Origin: Streptomyces sp. FIT100
GTDB lineage: Bacteria > Actinomycetota > Actinomycetes > Streptomycetales > Streptomycetaceae
NCBI RefSeq assembly: GCF_024584805.1
Contig: NZ_CP075715.1
Span: 3,220,026-3,284,025 of the forward strand
Reading direction: 5' to 3'
DNA: 64,000 nt
The first letter of the stretch is position 1; the number at the start of each line of letters is the position of its first letter. The notes under the pieces are model-generated. The model worked only from the letters and a program-made list of their open reading frames with translations, did not search any database and was not told the DNA's origin. The translations under genes were made by a program, and so were the position numbers. Below are positions 55,801-63,357 of this stretch, piece after piece.

Positions 55801-57672
55801 TCACAGCCGCAGCCGGACCTGGTACTCGGCCAGCCAGGAGTCCAGTTGGAGCACCATCTCCATGCTCGCCCGCTCCACCCAGGCGAAGGCACCGCTGGGC
55901 GCGCCGTTCCCGCCGAGCGCCGCGGCGGTGGCCTCCGCGTCCAGCAGCGGGGCCACCGGCGAACCCCGGTCGGCGGCCACAGCGGCGAAGCGGGCCCGCA
56001 CGAACTCCCCGTACGCCGCCTCCTGGGTCGTCGGATAGGCGCTCTTGCGCCGCTGGAGCACCGGCTCCGGGAGCAGATCGGCGACGGCCGCCCGCAGCAG
56101 GCTCTTCTCCTGCCCGTTCTCCCGCTTCAGCGCCGCCGGCACGTTGTAGACGTACTCCACCAGCGCCCGGTCGCAGAACGGCGGCCGCAGCTGCACACCG
56201 TGCGCCATGCTCATCCGGTCCGCGCGGTCCAGATGCGTCGGCGCCCAGCGGGTGAGTGCGAGATACGTGACCTCCCGCGCCCTGCGTTCCTCGGCGCTCT
56301 CGCCGTCGGTGTGCGGCACTTCGGCCAGCGCGTCCCGGTAGTGCTGGTCGGCGTACTCCATGAAGTCCAGCTCCTTGCGGAGCCCGAGGTCGACCAGCGA
56401 ACAGCCCAGTCCGCCCGCGGCGGCGTCGTGGCCCCGTTCGAAGGAGACCCAGGGGAAGGTCGTGGAGTTGCTGTGCCGGGGCTCGTACGCCCAGAAGTAG
56501 CCGTTGAAGACCTCGTCGGCGGTCTCCCCGGAGAGGACCGCGGTGATGCCCGCGCTGCGCAGCGCCTCGAAGAAGAGCAGCAGGGAGACGTCCATGTCGC
56601 CGAGCGGGGACGGGGCGTCCTGGCTCCGGAGCGCCGCCGTGTGCACTGCGGGGTCGGTCAGGACGGCGGTGTCGAGCAGGATCTCGGTGTGGTCGGTGCC
56701 GATGTGCCGCGCCGCCAGTTCCGCGAACGGGGCGTCGGGGGTGGCGCGCATCGTCGGGTGCGGCTCGAAGTTCTCCGCGTAGCCGGCGAAGTTGACCGAG
56801 AAGCTGCGCAGCGGGCCGGGGCCCGGCTGCCTCGCCGACAGCGCCGCCAGCGCGGTCAGTGCGCTGGAGTCGATACCGCCGGAGAGCATCGCGCCCACCG
56901 GCACGTCCGCCCGCAGATGCGAGGCGACCGCGTCGGACAGCAGCCGGCGCACCGTGGAGACGGTCGTCTCCGGACTGTCGGTGTGCGGGCGGGCGGGCAG
57001 CGACCAGTAGCGCCGGTGGCCGGTGCCCGGGCGGCGCACGACCAGGGCGTGACCCGGCAGCACCTCGCAGACACCGCGGAAGACACCGGTGCCGGGCTTG
57101 CGGCTGTGCGCGAACAGCTCGCGCAGCCCTTCGGCGTCGACCACCGGCTCCACCGCCGGATGCGCGAGCAGCGCCTTGGGTTCGGAGCCGAACAGCAGCC
57201 CCGACGGGGTGCGGTAGTAGCACAGCGGCTTGACGCCGAGTCGGTCGCGGGCGAGCAGCAGCTCCTGGCGGCGCTCGTCCCACACGGCGAGCGCGAACAT
57301 GCCCTCGAGCCGGGTCACGAAGTCCCCGCCCCACTCCAGATAGGCGTGCAGCGCCACCTCGCCGTCGCCGTGCCCGGTGAACCGGTGGCCCTTGGCGGCC
57401 AGTTCGCGCCGCAGCTCGACATGGTTGGTGACCGCGCCGTCGAGGGTCAGCACGGCCACCGGGCCGCTGTCCGTGGCGTGGACGACGGGCTGGGCCCCGT
57501 GATCCACGTCGAGGAGCGCGAGCCTGCGGTGGGCCAGCGCGGCGTGCCCCTGGATCCAGTCGCCCTCCCCGTCGGGGCCGCGATGGGCCAGGGCGGCCGC
57601 CATCGCGCGCACGGTGGCGGCCTCCGGGGTCAGGTCCCGGTCGAAGTCCACCCAGCCGGCGATTCCGCTCAT
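55801..57672 (-). CDS. Asparagine-synthetase-like amide ligase with Cys2 replaced by Ser
   Basis: 623 aa. The N-terminal class II glutamine amidotransferase domain begins MSGIAGWVDF, where the nucleophile Cys2 of active enzymes is Ser (AGC); NGE-type residues are also altered (LDGAVTNHVELR). HRRLALLD and GDGEVALHAY remain. The C-terminal synthetase domain is intact: AMLSGGIDSSALTALAA (PP-loop), SGETADEVFNGY, DRADRMSMAHGVQLRPPFCDRALVEY and KSLLRAAV. It probably adenylates a carboxyl group and joins an amine, as PdmN and FdmV do in pradimicin and fredericamycin routes (literature knowledge). The ATG overlaps the reductase stop. Confidence 0.9.
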   Translation of the reverse strand: MSGIAGWVDFDRDLTPEAATVRAMAAALAHRGPDGEGDWIQGHAALAHRRLALLDVDHGAQPVVHATDSGPVAVLTLDGAVTNHVELRRELAAKGHRFTGHGDGEVALHAYLEWGGDFVTRLEGMFALAVWDERRQELLLARDRLGVKPLCYYRTPSGLLFGSEPKALLAHPAVEPVVDAEGLRELFAHSRKPGTGVFRGVCEVLPGHALVVRRPGTGHRRYWSLPARPHTDSPETTVSTVRRLLSDAVASHLRADVPVGAMLSGGIDSSALTALAALSARQPGPGPLRSFSVNFAGYAENFEPHPTMRATPDAPFAELAARHIGTDHTEILLDTAVLTDPAVHTAALRSQDAPSPLGDMDVSLLLFFEALRSAGITAVLSGETADEVFNGYFWAYEPRHSNSTTFPWVSFERGHDAAAGGLGCSLVDLGLRKELDFMEYADQHYRDALAEVPHTDGESAEERRAREVTYLALTRWAPTHLDRADRMSMAHGVQLRPPFCDRALVEYVYNVPAALKRENGQEKSLLRAAVADLLPEPVLQRRKSAYPTTQEAAYGEFVRARFAAVAADRGSPVAPLLDAEATAAALGGNGAPSGAFAWVERASMEMVLQLDSWLAEYQVRLRL

Positions 57673-58205
57673 CGTGGAGTCCTCTCGTTCGCAGTGTCGG
57701 TGGCACCGTCGGTGCCTGCGGTACGGGGCGCGAGCTCGACCAGGGACAGTCCGCAGCGCTTCACGGCGTCGTCGAACTCCCTCAGTCCCGGGGCGAGTCC
57801 GGGCACGGGTGCGCCGGTGACGGCGATCCCCAGGCGGCGCTGCGCTGCCTCGCCGTAGCGCTCGTACAGCTCCAGGTAGCCGCGTGCCGTGCGCGCGCGG
57901 TCGGTCACCAGCGTGAAGCGGACCCGTGTCCGCTCCCCGCGCCAGGTCAGCTCGCCGTCGGCGCCGCCCGCGAAGTTGTGTCTCCAGGCGCTGCCGGTCG
58001 CCACGACCAGCCCGCCGCCGAGCCGGTGCACGCCCGCCGGCACGGTGTACGGGCGGCCGCTGCGCCGGCCGGTGAAATGGAGCAGCGCGAGACGCTCGCC
58101 GACCGGCCCCGGGGCGGGGCCGGAGAGCAGTTCACGCATCCGGGCGTCGGCCTGTGCGCGGTCCTCGCCGTCCGGCAGGGAGCGCTCGACGACGGGCCGG
58201 CTCAC
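57669..58205 (-). CDS. Nitroreductase/F420-deazaflavin-dependent oxidoreductase family protein
   Basis: 178 aa. LLHFTGRRSGRPYTVPAGVHRLGGGLVVATGSAWRHNFAGGADGELTWRGERTRVRFTLV matches the deazaflavin-dependent nitroreductase (DDN) fold, a split beta-barrel that binds F420 or FMN. In the operon it lies between the DUF1772 protein and the amide ligase with ATGA/GTGA overlaps on both sides, so it likely reduces a double bond or quinone in the polyketide. GTG 58205 is the start. Confidence 0.8.
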   Translation of the reverse strand: MSRPVVERSLPDGEDRAQADARMRELLSGPAPGPVGERLALLHFTGRRSGRPYTVPAGVHRLGGGLVVATGSAWRHNFAGGADGELTWRGERTRVRFTLVTDRARTARGYLELYERYGEAAQRRLGIAVTGAPVPGLAPGLREFDDAVKRCGLSLVELAPRTAGTDGATDTANERTPR

Positions 58206-58651
58206 GACAGCACCACCGCCGCCGCGGACAGCGTGCAGCCGGCCATCGCGCAGCAGGTGCGGACCAGATGCCAGTCGCGCCACTGGATGCGCGGGTCCTG
58301 CCAGCCGGGCCCGAGGTCCTCCGGCGCGGTGCGCTTGACCCGGTTGTTGATCGGTACGTTCCTGGTCTGCGACACCACGGCGACCCCGGCCATGCACAGC
58401 GCCGCCGCCGCGAACAGGACGCGGACAGTGCCGGTCCCCCGGATCGCGAAGGCCACGTCGATCACCGTGGAGCCGGTGACGATGAACGGCATGATCCGGT
58501 CGTAGTGCCGGCCGAGCAGCTTGTGCGTGGACACATACCGGTCCGGGGGCATCGCGATCAGCGCGGGCATCACACTCACCGCGACCGCGAACAGCACCCC
58601 GGCCACCAGGCCGGTGCCCAACAGCACCAGCACACTCAGCGCCTCCACCAC
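58202..58651 (-). CDS. DUF1772 (anthrone oxygenase-like) membrane protein
   Basis: 149 aa. Four hydrophobic segments (VEALSVLVLLGTGLVAGVLFAVAVSVMPAL, MPFIVTGSTVIDVAFA, VLFAAAALCMAGVAVV, LVRTCCAMAGCTLSAAAVVL) with the RNVPINNRVKRTAPED loop typical of DUF1772/anthrone-oxygenase-like proteins found in aromatic polyketide clusters. First gene of the three-gene operon driven by SARP array 2. GTG 58651 (or 58648) has GGGAGGCGGGAA upstream. Confidence 0.82.
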   Translation of the reverse strand: MVEALSVLVLLGTGLVAGVLFAVAVSVMPALIAMPPDRYVSTHKLLGRHYDRIMPFIVTGSTVIDVAFAIRGTGTVRVLFAAAALCMAGVAVVSQTRNVPINNRVKRTAPEDLGPGWQDPRIQWRDWHLVRTCCAMAGCTLSAAAVVLS

Positions 58652-58691
58652 GGTTTCCCGCCTCCCGTCGTCCGTTGCGTTTCGCGGCCCG

Positions 58692-58736
58692 ACGATGTCA
58701 GCGGCGACTCGCACACCGCTCGAGGACACCTGGGAG
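58692..58736 (-). promoter_or_regulatory. SARP-box array 2 with -10, DUF1772-reductase-ligase operon
   Basis: Minus strand: CTCCCAG (58736-58730), CCTCGAG (58725-58719), GTGCGAG (58714-58708), 11 bp apart. Then 10 nt, then CATCGT (58697-58692) as -10. The spacing and hexamer are the same as array 3. The leader to GTG 58651 is about 35 nt. Confidence 0.65.
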
Positions 58737-58841
58737 TGCTGTTGCCCGAGGGCCCGGCGCTCGGCCCGGGCCCCAGTCGCCTTCGAGCGGCCTGGTGTTG
58801 CCTTCGCCGGTACGGTCCCCACTCACCCGGAGGAGCCTTCG

Positions 58842-60434
58842 ATGGCGGACGAGACGACCGACGTACTGATCGTGGGCGGCAGCATGGTGGGCCTCGCCGC
58901 GGCCCTGTTCCTCGCACAGCAGGGCGTGCGCCCGCTGCTGGTGGAGCGGCACTCCGAGATCTCCGCGCACCCCCGCGCCCAGGCCGCGAGCCCGCGCACC
59001 ATGGAGCTGATGCGCGCGCTCGGGCTCGAAGCAGCGGTGCGCGCGCAGGAGAACCCGTATGCGCAGTACGGCGACATCCTTCAGGCCGAGTCGCTGGCGG
59101 GCGCCGAAATCGGCCGGTTCGCCGGCCCGTTCCGGCACGATCCGGACGAGGTCGCCGCCACCGGCTGGACGCTGATCGGACAGGACCGGTTCGAGCCGGT
59201 GCTGCGGGCGCGCGCCGAGGAGCTGGGCGCGGACCTCCGCTTCGCCACCGAGCTGGTGCGCTTCACGCAGGACGCCGACGGCGTCGACGCCGTGCTGCGC
59301 GACACCGGCAGCGGAACGGAGCGACGGGTGCGCGCCCGGTACCTGGTGGCCGCCGACGGGTTCCGGGCCCCCGTGCGTGAGAGCCTCGGCATCGGCCACC
59401 ACGGACAGGGCGTCTTCGGGCGGCAGATGAACGTGGTCTTCCACGCGGACCTCGACCCGTATGTGGCCGACCGCAGGTTCTTCCTGTGCTTCGTCAGCAA
59501 CCCGCGGGTCAAGGGCGTCCTCGGCAAGCTCGGCGGCGCCGGCTCCGACCGCTGGGTCCTCGCACCCAGCCTGCCGCCCGAGGACAGCCACCGCGAGTAC
59601 GGCACCGAGGCGTGCGTCGAGCTGGTGCGCGCCGCCGTCGGGGTGCCGGACCTGCCGGTGGCGGTCGAGTCCTCGACGAGCTGGGAGATCGCCGCCTGGG
59701 TCGCCGACCGGTTCCGCTCCGGCCGGGTGCTGCTGGCCGGAGACTGCGCCCATGTGATGCCGCCCACCGGCGGGTTCGGCGGAAACATGGGCGTGCAGGA
59801 CGCACACAACCTGGCGTGGAAGCTCGCCCTCGTGCTGCGCGGCCAGGCCGGTCCCGGCCTCCTGGACAGCTACGAGCAGGAGCGGGCTCCGGTCGCGGAG
59901 TTCACCGTCGAACAGGGCGTGATCCGCTACCTCCAGCGCAGCGGCCTGGACGAGGAGGCGGCCGGGCGCCACCGTCCCGAGACCACCGTCCTCTTCGGCC
60001 ACGTCTACCGCTCGGACGTGGTGCTGGGCGAGGACGCCCCCGACGACGGTTCGCCGGTGGAGGACCCGACGCTCCCCTCGGGCCGCCCCGGCACCAGGGC
60101 CCCGCACCTGACCCTGCACCGGGGCGGCCGTGCCCAGCCCCTGCACGATCTCCTGGACGGCGGCTTCTGGCTGCTGGCGGGCCCCGGTGGTGCGGACTGG
60201 GAGCCGGCCGCGGCACGCGTGCGCGCCGCGGCCGGCGTCGGACTCGCCTTCCACCGCGTGGGCGGGGCCGAGCCGCCCGAGGTGGCGGAGCGGTTCCTCA
60301 AGACGTACGGCGTCGGCGTCTCGGGTGCGGTGCTGATCCGTCCCGACGGGTTCATCGCCTGGCGCGCCCAGGATCCGCCGGCGTCACCCGCGGACGAACT
60401 GTCGGCGGTCCTCGCCAGGCTGCTCCACCGCTGA
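58842..60434 (+). CDS. FAD-dependent aromatic polyketide hydroxylase (PgaE/RdmE-like), 1
   Basis: 530 aa. Class A flavoprotein monooxygenase motifs are VLIVGGSMVGLAAALFLAQQGV (GxGxxG region), VAADGFRAPVRESLG (DG) and LLAGDCAHVMPPTGGFGGNMGVQDAHNLAWKLA (GD motif). A C-terminal thioredoxin-like domain (GFWLLAGPGG...VLIRPDGFIAWR) matches the polyketide/phenol hydroxylase subgroup. ATG 58842 has CGGAGGAG upstream. It is divergent from the DUF1772 operon; I see no convincing SARP array on this side. Confidence 0.92.
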   Translation: MADETTDVLIVGGSMVGLAAALFLAQQGVRPLLVERHSEISAHPRAQAASPRTMELMRALGLEAAVRAQENPYAQYGDILQAESLAGAEIGRFAGPFRHDPDEVAATGWTLIGQDRFEPVLRARAEELGADLRFATELVRFTQDADGVDAVLRDTGSGTERRVRARYLVAADGFRAPVRESLGIGHHGQGVFGRQMNVVFHADLDPYVADRRFFLCFVSNPRVKGVLGKLGGAGSDRWVLAPSLPPEDSHREYGTEACVELVRAAVGVPDLPVAVESSTSWEIAAWVADRFRSGRVLLAGDCAHVMPPTGGFGGNMGVQDAHNLAWKLALVLRGQAGPGLLDSYEQERAPVAEFTVEQGVIRYLQRSGLDEEAAGRHRPETTVLFGHVYRSDVVLGEDAPDDGSPVEDPTLPSGRPGTRAPHLTLHRGGRAQPLHDLLDGGFWLLAGPGGADWEPAAARVRAAAGVGLAFHRVGGAEPPEVAERFLKTYGVGVSGAVLIRPDGFIAWRAQDPPASPADELSAVLARLLHR

Positions 60435-60444
60435 GCCCGTACAC

Positions 60445-60496
60445 ACCGGTCGGCGCGCCCTCCCCTGGACGATCCGGGGAGGGCGCGCCGACCGGT
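60445..60496. terminator. Bidirectional terminator between two FAD monooxygenase genes
   Basis: Perfect 21-bp arms (60445-60465 and 60476-60496, built on ACCGGTCGGCGCGCCC) with a 10-nt loop, between converging genes that end at 60434 and 60513. Confidence 0.9.
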
Positions 60497-60512
60497 ACGT
60501 GCGGAAGACCGC

Positions 60513-62120
60513 TCAGTCGCGGGCCAGCACGTGGCGCAGCGCGAGCGCGACCTCGTTCCGCTCCTCTCCGGGGCGGCCGGTCGTGGAGCGCCAGCAGACG
60601 AACCCGTCGGGGCGCACCAGCACGGCACCGCCGGCCGCAAGCCCGTACCGCTGCCTGAACCGGCCGTCCTCGTCGGCCAGTCCTGCGCCCGGGCCGATGG
60701 CGTGCACGGTCAGCGTCAGGCCGAGTTCACGGGCGGCCCGGGCCGCGGTCTCGGCCCACCGTCCCCCGGCGGAGTCGGCGAGCAGCACGAATCCGTCCCC
60801 GAACAGATCGAGCGTGGACAGCGGGCCGCGCTCGCCCTTCAGGGGCACGTGCGGGGCGCGTGCGCCGGGCCGGCCGCTGGGGTGCTCCGGGTCCTCGATC
60901 AGTGCGTCCGGTGCACCGCTCTCGGCGACGACGGCACCGGCCGGGTAGCAGTAACCGAAGGTCATGGTGGTCTCGTCCAGGAGCTCGTCCGCGACGTCCC
61001 GGAACTGCTTGCCCTCGCGCACCGCGAAACGCAGCATCGCCTGCTTCACGGTCTCCTCGGCAACGGGCCGCCGCTCCGCCCCGTACGACTCCAGCAGCCC
61101 CGGCCCCGCCTTTCCCTCCAGCACCAGGGCGAGCTTCCAGGCGAGGTTGTACGCGTCCTGGATGCCGGTGCTGGCGCCGAAGGCGCCGGTGGGCGGCATG
61201 ACGTGCGCGGCGTCGCCGGCGAAGAAGACCCGCCGGGTGGCGAACGCGTCCGCGACGCGCGCCGAGATGTCCCAGGCCGGCATCGCCACCGACTCGATCT
61301 TGAGCGGCAGGCCGGGGATGCCGACGGCCGCCCTGACCAGCTCGACGCACCGCTCCTCGGTGAAGTCGGCGGCGCTCTCGCCGCGTTCGGGGAAGAAGGA
61401 GACGTTGATGACCCAGCGGCGGTCGTTGTCGATCGGGATGATCGTGCCCCGGACCTCGGGGTTGTTGACGTAGGCGGCGATGATCTTCCGGCCGCGCAGC
61501 GCCGGTTCGAGGTCGGCCTCGAAGAAGAAGCTCACGAGATCGGTGATGGTGCCGCGGCCGTGGGCGCCGATGGACAGCATCTCGCGCACCGGGCTGCGGC
61601 TGCCGTCCGCCGCGATGACATAGGCGGCGCGCAGTTCGGTGCTCTTCCCGCTGCCGAGGTCGGTGGTGCGCAGCAGCACACCGCCGGTGTCCTCCTCGAC
61701 CGCGTCGACGCGCGTGTGGAAGCGGACGTCGGCCCCCGCCTCGACCGCGCGTTCGCGCAGGATCGGCTCCAGCTGGTTCTGGTCGATCAGCGTCCACTGC
61801 GTGGGGCTGATCCGCCCGATGTCCTCCGGGGAGGCGTTGGGCATGCGTACGCGCTCCTCGCCCGCCAGTGTCTCCACGTGCACCAGGTCGGTGTTGCCGG
61901 AGATGGGCGAGCGGCCCGCCCGTACCCGCTCCTCCATGCCCACCGCGCGGTAGAGCTCCATGGTGCGCGGGTTGATGGCGCGGGCCTTGGGGTGCGTGGA
62001 GGTGTCCGGGTGGCGCTCCAGCAGCGTCGCGTGCACTCCGTGCGCGGCGAGGAACACGGCGGCCGACAGTCCGGTCAGCCCTCCGCCCACGATGGCGACC
62101 TGCGTCTTCTCCTGCTTCAT
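60513..62120 (-). CDS. FAD-dependent aromatic polyketide hydroxylase, 2
   Basis: 535 aa. VAIVGGGLTGLSAAVFLAAHGVHATLLERH (FAD Rossmann), IAADGSRSPVREML (DG) and FFAGDAAHVMPPTGAFGASTGIQDAYNLAWKLA (GD) are complete, with a C-terminal thioredoxin-like part (GFVLLADSAGG...VLVRPDGFVCWR). It differs from the first one enough to suggest another ring position, or Baeyer-Villiger chemistry, as in angucycline and xanthone routes. ATG 62120 has GAGGAGAGG upstream; it lies 11 nt after the O-methyltransferase stop, so both are one operon. Confidence 0.92.
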   Translation of the reverse strand: MKQEKTQVAIVGGGLTGLSAAVFLAAHGVHATLLERHPDTSTHPKARAINPRTMELYRAVGMEERVRAGRSPISGNTDLVHVETLAGEERVRMPNASPEDIGRISPTQWTLIDQNQLEPILRERAVEAGADVRFHTRVDAVEEDTGGVLLRTTDLGSGKSTELRAAYVIAADGSRSPVREMLSIGAHGRGTITDLVSFFFEADLEPALRGRKIIAAYVNNPEVRGTIIPIDNDRRWVINVSFFPERGESAADFTEERCVELVRAAVGIPGLPLKIESVAMPAWDISARVADAFATRRVFFAGDAAHVMPPTGAFGASTGIQDAYNLAWKLALVLEGKAGPGLLESYGAERRPVAEETVKQAMLRFAVREGKQFRDVADELLDETTMTFGYCYPAGAVVAESGAPDALIEDPEHPSGRPGARAPHVPLKGERGPLSTLDLFGDGFVLLADSAGGRWAETAARAARELGLTLTVHAIGPGAGLADEDGRFRQRYGLAAGGAVLVRPDGFVCWRSTTGRPGEERNEVALALRHVLARD

Positions 62121-62131
62121 GGTCCCTCTCC

Positions 62132-63163
62132 TCACTTGTGCGCCGTCACGAGCGTGTGGGTGCCGAGCAGCGGCTCCGCCGCACCGTCCGTGAAGCCCGC
62201 CTCGCGCAGCCAGGCACGGCAGTCCGCCACCCGGTACTCGGAGCCGTCGGGGCTGACCAGCCGCATGTGCAGGCTGCTGAGCAGCCGCTCCGGGTCGCTG
62301 CGGTCGTCGTCGATCATGCGGTCGTAGACGAGCACCGCGCCGCCGGGGCGGACCGCGTCGAAGACCCGCCGCAGCAGGGTGCGCCGCCGGTCGGTGTCGA
62401 AGCCGTGCAGGATGTGGCCGAGGACGATGACGTCGGCCGCGGGAACGGCGTCGGTGAAGAAGTCCCCTCCGGCGAAGGCGATCCGGTCGCCGAGACCGAG
62501 CCGGCCGACGTGCTCGGTGAACAGCGGCCGGGTGCGCTCCAGGTCGAAGCAGGTCGCCTGGAGGTGGGGGTGCGCCTGGACCAGTACGGCGGCGAGGTTG
62601 CCGCGGGCGCCACCCAGGTCGGTGAACGAGCCGTAGCGCGTCCAGTCGACGCGGTGGGCCAGTTCGGCGCCCATCCGGTCGCTGTAGGCGTCGAGCCCGG
62701 CGAGGAACCGCTTCATCCTGCCGGGGTCCTTGTGCCGGTCGCCGACGAACCCGCCCTTGTCGGGGTCGAGGTGCTGGGGTTCGCCGCTGCGCAGCGCCTC
62801 GGTGAGCCGGCCCCAGGTGTCGTACAGCGTCTCGTTGGTGAGCTCGACGAATCCGCCCAGGTAGGAGGAGGCGTCGGGCACCAGATAGGTCCCTGCGAGC
62901 ACGGAGTTGCGGTAGCGGCCGTCCGTGCGCTCCAGAAGGCCGAGGCCGACGAGGGCGTCGAGGAAGTCCGCGGCCATCCGGTGGTGCAGCCCGGTGCGCG
63001 CCGCCGTGCGCGCGGCGTCGGCGGGGCCGTCGGCGAGCGCCCCGAAGACACCGAGCGCCACCGCGCTGTGCAGCACCTTCGCGGCGCAGTCCGCGATGGT
63101 CAGCTTGATCAGCGGACCGGGGTCGACCGCCGCGGCCTTCGTCGGGTCTTCGGTCGTGGTCAC
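62132..63163 (-). CDS. O-methyltransferase (AdoMet, COMT/TcmN-like)
   Basis: 343 aa. An N-terminal dimerisation helix bundle (KLTIADCAAKVLHSAVALGVFGALADGP) is followed by the SAM fold: FTDLGGARGNLAAVLVQAHPHL (motif I), GDRIAFAGGDFFTDAVPAADVIVLGHILHGFDTDRRRTLLRR (motifs II-IV) and GGAVLVYDRM. It belongs to the methyltransferase-2 family that methylates phenol groups of aromatic polyketides. GTG 63163 has TGGAGG upstream. SARP array 3 lies 47-91 nt upstream. Confidence 0.92.
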   Translation of the reverse strand: MTTTEDPTKAAAVDPGPLIKLTIADCAAKVLHSAVALGVFGALADGPADAARTAARTGLHHRMAADFLDALVGLGLLERTDGRYRNSVLAGTYLVPDASSYLGGFVELTNETLYDTWGRLTEALRSGEPQHLDPDKGGFVGDRHKDPGRMKRFLAGLDAYSDRMGAELAHRVDWTRYGSFTDLGGARGNLAAVLVQAHPHLQATCFDLERTRPLFTEHVGRLGLGDRIAFAGGDFFTDAVPAADVIVLGHILHGFDTDRRRTLLRRVFDAVRPGGAVLVYDRMIDDDRSDPERLLSSLHMRLVSPDGSEYRVADCRAWLREAGFTDGAAEPLLGTHTLVTAHK

Positions 63164-63209
63164 ACGGGCCTCCAGGGCAGTCTCGGCGTCTGCTTGCGGT
63201 GCAGCCCCG

Positions 63210-63254
63210 ACGATGGCCGGGGGGTGTCGAGCCGGGCTCGAAGAGCTCTGGAGC
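63210..63254 (-). promoter_or_regulatory. SARP-box array 3 with -10, O-methyltransferase operon
   Basis: Minus strand: GCTCCAG (63254-63248), CTTCGAG (63243-63237), GCTCGAC (63232-63226), 11 bp apart. Then 10 nt, then CATCGT (63215-63210), identical to the hexamer of array 2. Expected start near 63203, 40 nt before GTG 63163. Confidence 0.7.
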
Positions 63255-63293
63255 ACACGTGGGGCCCGCGCCTGAGCGCGTGCGACGGCGCGA

Positions 63294-63327
63294 GGGCCGC
63301 TTCCCCCCGCACGGGGAAGCGGCCCTC
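63294..63327 (-). terminator. Terminator after the MFS exporter gene
   Basis: Perfect 14-bp arms AGGGCCGCTTCCCC (63294-63307) and GGGGAAGCGGCCCT (63314-63327), about 30 nt past the MFS stop. Confidence 0.85.
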
Positions 63328-63357
63328 CTGGTGATGGTTCGTGGTGCGTACGAGCGC

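Noticed and set aside
55705..57858. 717-aa plus-strand frame opposite the amide ligase
   Set aside because: Its start lies in the 11-bp repeat zone; composition is typical of a shadow frame.
58783..58816. SARP boxes for the plus-strand FAD hydroxylase at 58842
   Set aside because: TCGAGCG occurs once at about the right place, with TACGGT 10 nt after the next register, but the neighbouring heptamers (GGTGTTG, CCCAGTC) do not match the three good arrays.
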